Source: Mycolicibacterium flavescens (GTDB taxonomy: Bacteria > Actinomycetota > Actinomycetes > Mycobacteriales > Mycobacteriaceae). Taken from it: DNA of 64,000 bases. Both the position numbers and the translations under genes were made by a program. The notes beneath the pieces are model-generated. The model ran no database searches, had not been told where the DNA came from, and saw nothing but the letters and a program-made list of their open reading frames with translations. Where the stretch lies: positions 2,542,001 to 2,606,000 of the forward strand of contig LR134353.1 of assembly GCA_900637135.1 (NCBI GenBank), read 5' to 3'. This document shows, piece by piece, positions 41,058-50,434 of the stretch (the stretch's first letter is position 1; the number at the start of each line of letters is the position of its first letter).

Positions 41058-41429
41058 GTGCATGAGTTTCGTCGGGCGGTCGAGTCCGGGGATCTCGATG
41101 CCGTCATCGCGCTGTGCCGCGACGACATCGTGTTCCGCAGCCCCGTCGTCTTCACCCCATACGAGGGGCGCGACGCGCTGCGAACGATCCTCGCGGCGGT
41201 GATGGAGGTCTTCGAGGACTTCCGTTACGTCCGTGAGATCGGAGCGGCCGACGCCCGGGACCACGCGCTGGTGTTCCAGGCGAAAGTCGGCGACAAGGAC
41301 ATCGAAGGATGCGACTTCGTTCGAACCGATGAGGACGGGGCCATCAGCGAGCTCACCGTGATGGTGCGCCCGTTATCGGCGACGCTGAGCCTGGCCGAGA
41401 CCATGAAGGAGCGGCTGGCGGGAGCCTGA
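41058..41429 (+). CDS. NTF2/SnoaL-like protein
   Basis: The 123-residue protein (GTG start, GAGGGT eight bases upstream) is a single NTF2-like cone: HEFRRAVESGDLDAVIALC then DDIVFRSPVVFTPYEGRDAL and the C-terminal strand DFVRTDEDGAISELTVMV. Catalytic acid residues typical of SnoaL cyclases are not distinct, so it may be a ligand-binding protein or hydrolase. It is one of three stand-alone NTF2-like genes in the window, a fold also used 21 times in the giant protein. It probably shares a transcript with the lipoprotein gene. Confidence 0.82.
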   Translation: MHEFRRAVESGDLDAVIALCRDDIVFRSPVVFTPYEGRDALRTILAAVMEVFEDFRYVREIGAADARDHALVFQAKVGDKDIEGCDFVRTDEDGAISELTVMVRPLSATLSLAETMKERLAGA

Positions 41430-41434
41430 TCCAC

Positions 41435-41445
41435 TGGTCTGACCA
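41435..41445. promoter_or_regulatory. FadR/GntR-type operator upstream of the GntR gene
   Basis: TGGTCTGACCA is a perfect 5-1-5 palindrome with the TGGTnnnACCA form bound by FadR-subfamily GntR regulators. It is 36 bp before the GntR ATG. A further half site (TTGACC) follows at once, suggesting an extended operator. Autoregulation of the GntR-hydroxylase operon is inferred. Confidence 0.7.
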
Positions 41446-41481
41446 CTTGACCTCTGGCCTGTCCGGTGGCACGCTAACCAC

Positions 41482-42204
41482 ATGGCCCTGCAACCGGTTA
41501 ATCGGCGCTCCGTGCCCGAGGACGTGTTCGAACAGATCGTGTCCGAGGTGCTCAGCGGGCAGATGCAACCCGGCGAGCACCTGCCCAGCGAGCGCAGACT
41601 GGCCGAGGTCCTCGGCGTCTCCCGGCCCGCGGTTCGGGAGGCGCTCAAGCGACTCACCGCAGCAGGCCTGGTCGAGGTGCGGCAGGGTGATGCGACCACC
41701 GTGCGCGACTTTCGGCGCCACGCGGGTCTGGATCTCCTTCCGCGGCTGCTCATCCGGGCCGGCGAACTCGACCTGTCCGTCGTCAGGAGCATCCTGGAGA
41801 CGCGGTTGCACAACGGGCCCAAGGTCGCCGAACTGGCCGCCGAACGCAGCGGTCCCGCTCTGGCCGAAGCGCTCGATCAGACTCTGCGAGATCTGGACAC
41901 CGAGGACGATCCCGTCGCGCAGCAACGCCATGCCCTGGCATTCTGGGACCACATCGTCGACGGGGCCGACTCGATCGCGTTCCGGCTGATGTACAACACG
42001 CTGCGAGCCACCTACGAACCCGCGCTTCCCGCCCTGGCCACCGTGATGGCCGCAGAAGTTGGAAGGCCACACGCATACCGCGAGTTGGCCGACGCGATCA
42101 CCGCACACGATCCGGCGCGCGCCCGGCGGGCCGCCCAGGACCTCCTCGAACCGGCGACCGCAGCGCTACTGGACGCTCTCGACAATCTGAAGGATCAACG
42201 ATGA
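41482..42204 (+). CDS. GntR family regulator, FadR subfamily
   Basis: The 240-residue protein has an N-terminal GntR winged helix ([55 protein letters not shown]) and an all-helical FadR-type (FCD) effector domain ([40 protein letters not shown]). FCD domains bind carboxylates or acyl-CoAs, sometimes with a metal. No ribosome-binding site precedes the ATG, so it may be leaderless. Its stop overlaps the ATG of the hydroxylase (ATGA), so the regulator and enzyme are made together. The palindrome upstream is the likely binding site. Confidence 0.93.
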   Translation: MALQPVNRRSVPEDVFEQIVSEVLSGQMQPGEHLPSERRLAEVLGVSRPAVREALKRLTAAGLVEVRQGDATTVRDFRRHAGLDLLPRLLIRAGELDLSVVRSILETRLHNGPKVAELAAERSGPALAEALDQTLRDLDTEDDPVAQQRHALAFWDHIVDGADSIAFRLMYNTLRATYEPALPALATVMAAEVGRPHAYRELADAITAHDPARARRAAQDLLEPATAALLDALDNLKDQR

Positions 42205-42890
42205 CCACGACCGCACGGCGCGCACGCAAGGACTTCACGCTCACCGATGCGCTGCGCCAATTCTGGAAACACCCCTCCCCCTGGATGATCGGCGCCACCC
42301 TCGTCGCCGCGGTGATAGCCCGTATCGCTGTCGGCGACTGGCAGCCCACCGATGCGATGGTACCGGTGGTGATGCTCGCGCTGTTTCCGTTCTTCGAGTG
42401 GATCATCCACGTCTTCGTTCTGCACTGGAAGCCGAAACGGCTGGGCCCGTTGACGGTCGACCCTCTGCTGGCGCGAGAGCACCGCGCGCACCACAGCGAT
42501 CCGCGCGACGTCCCGTTGATCTTCATCCCATGGAAGTCGTTGGCCACGTGGGTGTTGCCGTTGACGGTCGCGGTCGGCCTCTTGGCGTTCCCGCGGTTGG
42601 GTATGGGGCTTACATACCTCGTCTGTATCGGAACGCTCGGGCTGGTCTACGAGTGGACGCACTACCTGATCCACAGCGACTACAAACCGAAAACCGCTCT
42701 GTATCGGGCGATCTGGCGCAACCACCGGCATCATCACTTCAAGAACGAGCACTACTGGTTCACCGTGACCAGTTCGGGAACTGCCGACAGGGTGCTCGGC
42801 ACCTATCCCGACCCGGCCGAGGTGCAGAACTCACCGACGGTGAAGAACCTGCATGCCGATGCGCAACCGGTCGGCGCGCCCGGCGACTAA
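42201..42890 (+). CDS. Fatty acid hydroxylase / sterol desaturase family membrane enzyme
   Basis: The 229-residue protein has four to five TM segments and the His clusters of di-iron membrane oxygenases: [29 protein letters not shown] and [13 protein letters not shown]. These chelate two irons for O2-dependent hydroxylation or desaturation of lipids, sterols or carotenoids. The substrate cannot be read from sequence. Start is fixed by the ATGA overlap with the GntR gene, whose FCD domain may sense the substrate or product. Its stop overlaps the ldtA stop on the other strand (42,887-42,890). Confidence 0.88.
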   Translation: MTTTARRARKDFTLTDALRQFWKHPSPWMIGATLVAAVIARIAVGDWQPTDAMVPVVMLALFPFFEWIIHVFVLHWKPKRLGPLTVDPLLAREHRAHHSDPRDVPLIFIPWKSLATWVLPLTVAVGLLAFPRLGMGLTYLVCIGTLGLVYEWTHYLIHSDYKPKTALYRAIWRNHRHHHFKNEHYWFTVTSSGTADRVLGTYPDPAEVQNSPTVKNLHADAQPVGAPGD

Positions 42891-43636
42891 GCCTGGACGA
42901 TGACCGGGTCGCCGATGCTCACCATGTCGTAGTACCACGCCGCGTTGTCCGGACTGAGGTTGATGCAGCCGTGGCTCACGTTCTCGTATCCCTGCGATCC
43001 CGTCGACCAGGGTGCCGAGTGCACGTACACGCCGCCCCAGTTGATGCGGACGGCGTAGTAGACGGTGAGCTTGTAGCCTTCGGGATCGTCCAGCGGAATG
43101 CCGATGGTGCGGGAATCCATGATCACCGGGCTCTGCTTCTCGAGCACCGTGAACGATCCCTTGGGTGTCGCGAAGCCCGGCTTGCCCATCGATGCGGGCA
43201 TCTCACGCATGGTTTCGCCGTCGACGCTGACGGTGAAGGTATGGGCGTCGATGTCGGCGACCGCGAGCACCTCCGAGCCGGTCTGAAAGTTGGCCTTGGC
43301 ATCGCCTGCCATCACGGTGATGGTGGAATGCGCCGGGAAGAACTCCTCCGGAGTCCACTGCAGCACACGGTCATCGAGCCAGGCGAAGGTTCCCTTCTGG
43401 GTACCGGGCGGCATCGCAGGCGCGGAGACGCCGAACGTGCGCTCGGCGGCCGCCCGGTCGTCGATGGGCTGCTTGAACGTCACCGTAATCGGGTGCGCCA
43501 CACCGACCGTCTGGCCGGCAGGCTGAATGCTGGCTACTGCGTTCGATGTTGCGATGCCCGCTGAACTAGTCGGGGCGGAGACCACGGTGAGCACCGCGAG
43601 GCTCGCCACCGCGAGCATATTTCGTAGCTTCAGCAC
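42887..43636 (-). CDS. ldtA: L,D-transpeptidase, LdtA (LdtMt1)-like
   Basis: The 249-residue protein has an N-terminal signal/anchor (MLKLRNMLAVASLAVLTVV), an Ig-like domain (residues about 35-115; VGVAHPITVTFKQPIDDRAA) and the YkuD catalytic domain with HSAPWSTGSQGYENVSHGCI, i.e. SHGC with Cys224. It forms 3-3 (mDap-mDap) peptidoglycan cross-links outside the membrane and is inhibited by carbapenems. Length and single Ig domain match M. tuberculosis LdtMt1 (251 residues) rather than the longer paralogues. Confidence 0.9.
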   Translation of the reverse strand: MLKLRNMLAVASLAVLTVVSAPTSSAGIATSNAVASIQPAGQTVGVAHPITVTFKQPIDDRAAAERTFGVSAPAMPPGTQKGTFAWLDDRVLQWTPEEFFPAHSTITVMAGDAKANFQTGSEVLAVADIDAHTFTVSVDGETMREMPASMGKPGFATPKGSFTVLEKQSPVIMDSRTIGIPLDDPEGYKLTVYYAVRINWGGVYVHSAPWSTGSQGYENVSHGCINLSPDNAAWYYDMVSIGDPVIVQA

Positions 43637-43944
43637 ACTTTTATCCTAATTCGTCTCGTGGAGTTCCCCGGGCAATCGCAAGGCGGGCTCGCGCGCGCAT
43701 GTCGCAGCACGGGCGGATACCCACTCCCCACGCTTATCGAACGCGCTGCTCAGAACGTTTCACACCGGATCGGCCTCAGACGAGGTCGTGATTCGGTTGG
43801 CGGCTGGCAAATCCCCGCCGACGACGGGCCCAGTGCCCCCAGCACACCATCGGTTCGCGATTCGCCCAACCGGCGCGGGCAGTACTGCGCTGCGATCGGG
43901 CTATGCGGGTCGCGTCCCGGATTGTGCCGCAGGCGGTCGGCGAG
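43637..43944. other. Intergenic region upstream of ldtA
   Basis: The 308 bp between the stop of the DUF7159-like gene and the start of ldtA have normal GC. I see no operator palindrome, hairpin or small gene with coding character. It should carry the ldtA promoter. Confidence 0.4.
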
Positions 43945-45303
43945 TCACCCAGGGGGCGGCAGCGGCGCGGGTTCGGAGGCCGGGGGTGCGACGTCCACGT
44001 GCGGTGGCGTGACGGCCGCCTCGGGCGGCGGCGGAGGCAGCGGCGCCCCCGGCGGTGGAGCCAGCGCGGGATCGACGGGCGGTGGTGCCGGTGCCTGTTG
44101 GAGCGCGGGGTCGTCGCCGCCGACGTCGGAGAACCGGTCCCTGATGCGCTGCAACCAGCCTCGGCGCTCGGGCACCGGAGTGGGCTCTGCAGGCACCAGA
44201 CCGGGAGCCATCGACTCCGGCGGCAGCGCGGGCGGCCCCGGCACCGGCGCGACGGGTGCTTGAGGTGGCGGTGCGGCGGGCAGCGGATCCTCCACCGCTG
44301 CGGGGACGTCGACGACGGCCACGGACGGTTCCTCCGGCGGCGCCGGAATCGCGGCCGGTGGCGGTGCGGGGGGTGCCGCGGGCACAGGCGTAACGGCCGG
44401 GCGGGGCGCGGGTGCTGCCGCGATATCGGGCGACGATTTGGCAGCCGGGCTCGGCTCGGCGGGCGTGGTGTCCTTGCCCGGCGCCAGCTGCATGCTGATC
44501 GCCGCCGAGACCGATACGACGAAAGTGACCGTCCCCGCGGCCAGCATGGCCAACGGCCCGGTATGGGCGGGCTGTCGTCGAGGCCGCCTGCCTGCGCGCT
44601 CGAACGGCTGCTCGGCGTCGAACACCGACGGACCGCTGTCGGCCGCCGCGAGCGCAGCGCCGCGCGCCAAGGCCAACTCGGCTTCGGCGGGCGCGAACAC
44701 CGGCACCGACAACACGGTCTCCAGCCGGGGCATGATCGCGTCCAGATCCGCGCCCGACCCCACCAGCACCAACGCCTCGGGCCGCCAGTCGACCCTGGTG
44801 AACACCGTGTTCAACCAGCGGATCAACGATTCTTCGCTGTCGATCGAGTGGCTGACCGCGGTCTGCACGGCCCCCTCGCGGGTGTTGACGACCAGCGCAA
44901 CGACCGCGTCGTACTCGATCACGCACACCGCGGTGACCTCGTTGCCGATCAACTCGGCCACACCCCACGCCAAGGCCTCCGACGCCTCGGGCAGTTGCAC
45001 CGCCACCGCGTTGTCGAATCCGCATTCGCGCAGCGATCGAAGGAGCAGCGACGCTTCGGCTTGGGCGTCGTCGCTCCACGTCACACCGATGGTGTGCAAC
45101 CGGTGACCGCGGCTGGCGGCAAGCGCTTCGGTGCGCAGCACCGCGGCTGCGGCCTCGTCGGAGGCGTGTCGCGGAGACGACCGGCGGGTCGGCAGGATCT
45201 CAATGGCTTCGCGGTCGACGGTTGCGCCGTCGGCGTCCTGCCCTTCGACGAGGACAAGACCGACGGCCGACGGTGTCACCGACAAGCCGAGTACGGCGTC
45301 CAC
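43945..45303 (-). CDS. Membrane protein with actin-like N-terminal domain and Pro-rich tail (DUF7159-like)
   Basis: The 452-residue product (GTG start) begins MDAVLGLSVTPSAVGLVLVE. It continues as an ASKHA/Hsp70-like domain of about 235 residues (HTIGVTWSDDA, AVCVIEYDAVVALVVNT, ALVLVGSGADLDAIMPRLE, VFAPAEAELALARGAAL, a DnaK-like phosphate/adenosine pattern). One TM helix follows (about 253-272, MLAAGTVTFVVSVSAAISM), then 180 residues of Pro/Ala/Val-rich sequence ending in PPG. The family is common in mycobacteria (annotated DUF7159) and unstudied; whether the actin-like fold binds nucleotide is uncertain. Divergent from the POT transporter. Confidence 0.8.
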   Translation of the reverse strand: MDAVLGLSVTPSAVGLVLVEGQDADGATVDREAIEILPTRRSSPRHASDEAAAAVLRTEALAASRGHRLHTIGVTWSDDAQAEASLLLRSLRECGFDNAVAVQLPEASEALAWGVAELIGNEVTAVCVIEYDAVVALVVNTREGAVQTAVSHSIDSEESLIRWLNTVFTRVDWRPEALVLVGSGADLDAIMPRLETVLSVPVFAPAEAELALARGAALAAADSGPSVFDAEQPFERAGRRPRRQPAHTGPLAMLAAGTVTFVVSVSAAISMQLAPGKDTTPAEPSPAAKSSPDIAAAPAPRPAVTPVPAAPPAPPPAAIPAPPEEPSVAVVDVPAAVEDPLPAAPPPQAPVAPVPGPPALPPESMAPGLVPAEPTPVPERRGWLQRIRDRFSDVGGDDPALQQAPAPPPVDPALAPPPGAPLPPPPPEAAVTPPHVDVAPPASEPAPLPPPG

Positions 45304-45524
45304 TCATACCCCTTCGGACGTCCACTTACCGGGGTGACCGTAACAGTACGACGCACCGCCGCCTCCCCGGGGAGTGGGCGCTGCGGTGAAAGCTGCTGCC
45401 ACGGGCCGGAATCGAAATGTGCTGTGCCGCTGAACCTCCTGTAAGAGAAGGCCGAACAGCTTTGCCGGGTCGATTGTTCGCCATCGGGCGCGGCGCACGC
45501 GTCGCCGTGGCAATGTGAAGACCC

Positions 45525-46991
45525 ATGGCAGGAGTCCAGCAGACGGAGGGCGGGCCAAGCGGTCGCACGGTGCTCGGTCACCCGATCGGTTTGGCGAACC
45601 TGTTCGGCGTGGAGCTGTGGGAGCGGTTCTCCTTCTACGGGATGCTGACGATCCTCGGCTACTACCTCTATTACTCGGTCACCGAGGGCGGTCTCGGGCT
45701 CCCGCAGAGCACCGCGACCGGCATCGTCGGCGCGTACGGCGGACTGGTCTACCTGTCGACCGTGCTCGGCGGTTGGATCGCCGACCGGGTGTTGGGCATG
45801 GAGCGCACCGTCTTCTACGGCGGCGTCGTGGTGATGTTCGGCCACATCGCCCTGGCCGTCATCCCCGACCTGGCGGGTGTGACCGTGGGGCTGGTGCTCG
45901 TCGCTCTCGGTTCGGGAGCGCTGAAGGCCAACGCGTCGTCCCTACTCGGCACGCTCTACGCCAAGGGCGACCCGCGCTGCGACGGCGGATTCACGTTGTT
46001 CTATCTCGGTATCAACCTCGGCGCCTTCGTCGGTCCGCTCATCACCGGATTGCTGCAGACCCACGTCGGCTTCCACTACGGATTCGGCGCCGCAGCAATC
46101 GGAATGGCCCTCGGCCTGACACAGTACGTCGTCTTCCGTCGCAATCTCGGCGACCACGGACGTCACGTACCGAATCCCCTGCCACGCAGCGCAATCGGTC
46201 GGCTGGTGGCCATTGCGCTGGCGGGGGCTGTGGTCATCGGAGTGGTGTTCGCGACGGGCGTGGTGACGCTGGCGAACCTGTCGCATGTCACCACCGGTGT
46301 CCTGGTTGCGGCATCGGTGACTTATTTCGTCGTGATGCTGAGAAGCGCCAACGTCACGACCGTCGAACGCGTCAGGGTGCGCGCGTTCATCCCGCTGTTC
46401 GTGGCGAACGCCGTGTTCTGGTCGCTGTTTCAGCAGATCTTCACCGTGCTCGCCGTGTACTCCGACGAGCGGATGAACTGGTCGATCTTCGGGTGGACCG
46501 CGCCGTCGAACTGGATCGGCTCCATCGAACCGGTGTGGATCATCACGCTGTCACCGCTGTTCGCGGCGATGTGGACCAGGCTCGGCAACCGCGCCCCGAC
46601 CACCCCGCGCAAGTTCGCGTACGGCGTGATCGGAATGGGTGTGGCGTTCCTGCTGTTTCTGCCGATGGCGGGCACGACCGGCCGCGCGGTGCCCGCGCTG
46701 TACATCGTCGGTGTGATGGCGGTGTTCGCGATCAGCGAGCTGATGCTGTCACCGATTGGATTGTCGGCGACCACAAAGCTTGCGCCCGAGGCGTTCCGGG
46801 CCCAGATGATGGCGCTGTACTTCTTCTCGGTCGGTATCGGAACGGCGATGTCCGGTGTGTTGGCCGGTTACTACAAGGCGACGCACGAGTTCGCTTACTT
46901 CGGGATCATCGGTGCGGTCGCGGTAGCCGCCGGTGTGGTGGTGTTCGCGCTCGCGCCGTGGATCAGCCGCCATATGGAGGGAGTGCATTGA
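45525..46991 (+). CDS. POT/PTR2 family proton-dependent oligopeptide transporter
   Basis: The 488-residue protein is a 12-14 TM MFS transporter of the POT group. The N-terminal LANLFGVELWERFSFYGM carries the ExxERFxYYG-type proton-coupling signature, FTLFYLGINLGAFVGPLITG the second POT signature, and FWSLFQQIFTVLAVYSDERM the TM7 region. It takes up di/tripeptides with protons at the cytoplasmic membrane. It lies alone; the 221-bp upstream gap contains no obvious operator. Confidence 0.93.
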   Translation: MAGVQQTEGGPSGRTVLGHPIGLANLFGVELWERFSFYGMLTILGYYLYYSVTEGGLGLPQSTATGIVGAYGGLVYLSTVLGGWIADRVLGMERTVFYGGVVVMFGHIALAVIPDLAGVTVGLVLVALGSGALKANASSLLGTLYAKGDPRCDGGFTLFYLGINLGAFVGPLITGLLQTHVGFHYGFGAAAIGMALGLTQYVVFRRNLGDHGRHVPNPLPRSAIGRLVAIALAGAVVIGVVFATGVVTLANLSHVTTGVLVAASVTYFVVMLRSANVTTVERVRVRAFIPLFVANAVFWSLFQQIFTVLAVYSDERMNWSIFGWTAPSNWIGSIEPVWIITLSPLFAAMWTRLGNRAPTTPRKFAYGVIGMGVAFLLFLPMAGTTGRAVPALYIVGVMAVFAISELMLSPIGLSATTKLAPEAFRAQMMALYFFSVGIGTAMSGVLAGYYKATHEFAYFGIIGAVAVAAGVVVFALAPWISRHMEGVH

Positions 46992-47010
46992 TCGCGGCCT
47001 CCTCACACGC

Positions 47011-47961
47011 CTAGCCGGCCAGAATCTCCTGCAGCAGGGCGGGTTCGATGTTGCCGCCGGAGAGGACGACGACCGTTCGGCCCGCCGGGCTCGGGCCTTT
47101 ACGGTAGGCGGCCAGGGCGACCGCCCCGCTGGGTTCGCTCACCAGGTGTGCACGGTGAGCGAGTTCGCGTACCGCCGAACGAATTTCGTCTTCGGTCACG
47201 GTGACGACGTCATCGAGCACCCGTTGCAGGTGGGCGAACGTCAATTCGGAAGGTTGCGAGCGCAACCCGTCGGCGATGGTGCGGTTGCGGTCCTCGATGG
47301 ACCAGTCGACGCGATGTCCGACGCTCAGGCTCTGGGCGGTGTCGGCGGCCAGTTCCGGTTCGACCCCGATCACCTTGGCATTCGGGCACATCGCCTTGAT
47401 CGCCGTACCGATCCCCGAGGCGAGGCCGCCGCCGCTGACGGGTATCAGGACCGTGTCGACGCTCGGCATATCCTCGGCGATCTCCAACCCGATCGTGCCC
47501 TGGCCGGCGATGATGTCGGGGTGGTCGAACGGCGGTATCAGGACACCGCCGGTCTCCTCGACGACCTCGGCGGCGACCCGTTCCCGTTGTCCCGCACCGC
47601 ACAACACCACCGTCGCCCCATGGCTTCGAGTGGCCGCCACCTTCACATCCGGCGTCTCCTGCGGCATCACGATGTGGGCGGGTATGGCGTACACCGCCGC
47701 CGCGTAGGCCACCGCCTGCGCGTGGTTTCCGCTCGAATATGCCACCACTCCCCTGGTGCGTACGGATTCGTCGAGGTGGCCGATCGCATTGAACGCACCC
47801 CGCACCTTGAAAGCCCCGATCGACTGCAGGCTCTCGGGCTTGACCCACAACGGCCGGTCGTCGTCACCGGCCCACGGGGCGGGAAGCAGCGGTGTGCGCA
47901 GCACGAAGGCCCGGATCCGCGCGGCCGCCTGTTCGATGCCGTCGAGCGTCACCAATTCCAC
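47011..47961 (-). CDS. Threonine ammonia-lyase / serine racemase-like PLP enzyme
   Basis: From GTG 47,961 the protein has 316 residues, the size of catabolic threonine dehydratase or serine racemase and without the regulatory ACT domain of IlvA. PLP features: Lys in SIGAFKVRGA, YSSGNHAQAVAYAA, VPVSGGGLASGI (phosphate loop; here IPVSGGGLAS) and the C-terminal VVLSGGNIEP. It deaminates threonine/serine or racemises serine; which one cannot be decided. GTG nine bases downstream (47,952) is an alternative start. It is convergent with the POT gene and divergent from the DCC gene. Confidence 0.9.
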   Translation of the reverse strand: MELVTLDGIEQAAARIRAFVLRTPLLPAPWAGDDDRPLWVKPESLQSIGAFKVRGAFNAIGHLDESVRTRGVVAYSSGNHAQAVAYAAAVYAIPAHIVMPQETPDVKVAATRSHGATVVLCGAGQRERVAAEVVEETGGVLIPPFDHPDIIAGQGTIGLEIAEDMPSVDTVLIPVSGGGLASGIGTAIKAMCPNAKVIGVEPELAADTAQSLSVGHRVDWSIEDRNRTIADGLRSQPSELTFAHLQRVLDDVVTVTEDEIRSAVRELAHRAHLVSEPSGAVALAAYRKGPSPAGRTVVVLSGGNIEPALLQEILAG

Positions 47962-48005
47962 CCCACCAGTGTGCACCGCAGGGAAACCGGAGACACAATG
48001 GCGAT

Positions 48006-48383
48006 ATGGCCGGAACCTTGTTCTTCGACGGCAACTGCGGGATGTGCACCCGCGCCGTCTACTTCGTCCTGAAGATGAACCGAACCGGTAGTCTGCGAAC
48101 CGCGCCGCTGCAGGGCGAGGGCGTCGCCGAGCGGTTGGGCATCCCCCAATCACGCATCCTCGACGTCGCGCGATGGCACGACCAGTCCGGCGATGTGTAC
48201 GACGGCGCACAGGCGGTCAACGCCGCGCTGGCGGCCGCGCTGGGAACCCGGATCCCGCTCCTCGTGTACCGGATCCCCGGAATCCGTGCGTTGCAGGACG
48301 CGGTGTACCGCTATGTCGCCAGTCATCGCCACCGCTTCCCGGGTACGACGCCGTACTGCGAATCTCATCCCGTCGGCTGTTGA
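48006..48383 (+). CDS. DCC family (DUF393) thiol-disulfide oxidoreductase-like protein
   Basis: The 125-residue protein has the DCC signature LFFDGNCGMCTRAVYFVLKM (DxxCxxC, Cys at 11 and 14), the YDGAQAVNAAL element, and a C-terminal half with IPLLVYRIPGIRALQDAVYRY. Members are predicted thioredoxin-like reductases without an assigned partner. Start at ATG 48,006 is the only one giving the conserved N-terminus. It is followed by the end of a broken acetyltransferase gene. Confidence 0.87.
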   Translation: MAGTLFFDGNCGMCTRAVYFVLKMNRTGSLRTAPLQGEGVAERLGIPQSRILDVARWHDQSGDVYDGAQAVNAALAAALGTRIPLLVYRIPGIRALQDAVYRYVASHRHRFPGTTPYCESHPVGC

Positions 48384-48516
48384 CCCTGTGGCGGCCGCCT
48401 CGGCCGCGTTGCACCGGGGCCGCGGCTTCCTCGAGGCCGGCCGGCTCACCGCGGTCGGATTCAAGCACGACCGATGGCTTGACACGCTGCTCCTTCAGCG
48501 AAGCCTCCTCGACTGA
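48384..48516 (+). pseudogene. C-terminal relic of a GNAT acetyltransferase
   Basis: The frame DPVAAASAALHRGRGFLEAG followed by RLTAVGFKHDRWLDTLLLQR and SLLD-stop matches the end of phosphinothricin-type GNAT N-acetyltransferases (H..GF..vG.l..VGfKhgrWlDtvlmqr). The N-terminal two thirds and the acetyl-CoA loop are missing; upstream sequence belongs to the DCC gene. It is a deletion remnant. Confidence 0.65.
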
Positions 48517-48598
48517 GGCGGACTTCGGCCGCCTCCGGATGTTTTTCGACAAGTTGGGTACTCCCTAGCCGATTGGGCCACGGTCGAGGAGGCTGCCG

Positions 48599-50434
48599 AT
48601 GAGTTCTGGGGTGCAAACCGGCACGATCACCACGCAGGTTCCGAGCCGGTTGGATCGGTTGCCCTGGTCGCGATTCCACTGGCGCGTCGTCATCGGACTC
48701 GGCGCGGTGTGGATCCTCGACGGCCTCGAGGTCACCATGGTCGGCAACGTCGCCTCTCGGTTGACGGAGAGCGGCAGCGGGATCGAGTTGACCGCAGGTG
48801 AAATCGGCATCGCCGCGGCGATTTACATCACCGGCGCGTGCCTGGGTGCCTTGTTCTTCGGACAGCTCACCGACCGGCTCGGCCGCAAAAAGCTGTTCCT
48901 GCTCACCCTCGCGGTCTACCTCGCCGCCACGGTGGCAACGGCTTTCGCGTTCGCGCCGTGGTACTTCTACATAGCGCGATTCTTCACCGGCGCAGGTATC
49001 GGCGGTGAATACGCCGCGATCAACTCCGCGATCGACGAGTTGATCCCCGCGCGTGTCCGTGGCCGCGTCGACCTGATCATCAACGGTTCCTACTGGCTCG
49101 GCGCGGCCGGCGGTGCGGCAGGCGCACTGGTGCTGTTGAACACCGCGATCTTCCCGGCCGACATCGGTTGGCGTATCGCGTTCGGTATCGGCGCCGTCTT
49201 CGGTCTCGTGATTCTCGTCGTGCGGCGCAACGTCCCGGAAAGCCCGCGGTGGTTGTTCATTCACGGTCGCGAGGATGAAGCCGAACGGATCGTCGGCGAG
49301 ATCGAGCGCGAGGTCGAACGCGAGACCGGGCAGACCCTTGAAGAACCAGAGGGCACGCTGACCGTGCGTCAGCGCAAGGCGATTCCGTTCCGGGAGATCG
49401 CCCACGTGGCGTTCACGAAGTATCCCCGCCGGGCCGTGCTCGGCCTCGCGCTGTTCATCGGGCAGGCGTTCCTCTACAACGCTTTCACGTTCAACCTGGG
49501 CACGCTGCTGAGTGGCTTCTACGATGTTGCGTCGGGCACCGTCCCGATCTTCTACGCGCTGTGGGCGTTGAGCAACTTCGCCGGCCCGATCCTGCTCGGC
49601 CGGTTCTTCGACACGATCGGCCGAAAACCGATGATCGCGTTCGCATATCTGGGTTCGGCGGCCGTGGCGGTGGCGCTGACCGTGCTGTTCGTATCGCAGT
49701 CGGGCGGCGTGTGGGTCTTCATGACCGTGCTCGGTGTGTGCTTCTTCCTTGCCTCTTCCGGAGCCAGCGCCGCATATCTCACCGTCAGCGAGATTTTCCC
49801 CATGGAGACGCGGGCTTTGGCGATCGCGTTCTTCTACGCGGTCGGCACGGCCATCGGCGGTATCACCGGACCACTACTGTTCGGCCAACTCATCGAATCC
49901 GGCGATCGCGGGCTCGTCGCGGTCAGCTTCCTGATCGGGGCGGCGGTGATGGCCGTCGGGGGCGTCGTCGAGCTGATGTTCGGTGTGAAGGCCGAGGGCC
50001 AGAAACTCGAAGATCTGGCCATGCCGCTGACGACCGCCGACGAAGACCAGGAGAAGTCCGAAGCGCCTTCGGAGCGTGACGAGGAACGCGCGGCCCGCCA
50101 GGCGCGCATCGCCGAGCGCACCGAACGTGCGCGGGCAGCCAGCCAAGCGCGGCGCTATCGGCCCGGCCCGGCGGCGGGCTGGTACGGGGCATGGCGTGAG
50201 CCGCCGACGCCCGGTGTGCCCGAGTCGGCGCTCGACCACGAGATCGAAACCATCGCGCGCGCGGTGAGCGAGCACGAACCGATGTCCGTACGTGAACTGC
50301 ACAGGGCGGTCGGTGCGCGGTACTGGGGACCCGGCGAGTTCCGCAAGGCGATGCGGGCGGCGTTGGCGGAGAACCGAATCGCCCGACACCCCCGTGGCAA
50401 GGTCGGTATGCCACTGGGAACACCACAGCAATGA
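48599..50434 (+). CDS. MFS transporter (sugar-porter-like) with cytoplasmic C-terminal extension
   Basis: The 611-residue protein has 12 TM segments (about residues 25-455) with [17 protein letters not shown] between TM2 and 3 and its mirror [56 protein letters not shown] and [20 protein letters not shown]. These are signatures of the sugar porter/aromatic acid-type MFS. After TM12 come about 60 charged residues ([20 protein letters not shown]) and a C-terminal 75-residue helical domain ([39 protein letters not shown]) that looks like a winged-helix module. GGAGG lies eight bases before the ATG. The substrate is unknown. It is coupled by ATGA to the next gene. Confidence 0.87.
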   Translation: MSSGVQTGTITTQVPSRLDRLPWSRFHWRVVIGLGAVWILDGLEVTMVGNVASRLTESGSGIELTAGEIGIAAAIYITGACLGALFFGQLTDRLGRKKLFLLTLAVYLAATVATAFAFAPWYFYIARFFTGAGIGGEYAAINSAIDELIPARVRGRVDLIINGSYWLGAAGGAAGALVLLNTAIFPADIGWRIAFGIGAVFGLVILVVRRNVPESPRWLFIHGREDEAERIVGEIEREVERETGQTLEEPEGTLTVRQRKAIPFREIAHVAFTKYPRRAVLGLALFIGQAFLYNAFTFNLGTLLSGFYDVASGTVPIFYALWALSNFAGPILLGRFFDTIGRKPMIAFAYLGSAAVAVALTVLFVSQSGGVWVFMTVLGVCFFLASSGASAAYLTVSEIFPMETRALAIAFFYAVGTAIGGITGPLLFGQLIESGDRGLVAVSFLIGAAVMAVGGVVELMFGVKAEGQKLEDLAMPLTTADEDQEKSEAPSERDEERAARQARIAERTERARAASQARRYRPGPAAGWYGAWREPPTPGVPESALDHEIETIARAVSEHEPMSVRELHRAVGARYWGPGEFRKAMRAALAENRIARHPRGKVGMPLGTPQQ

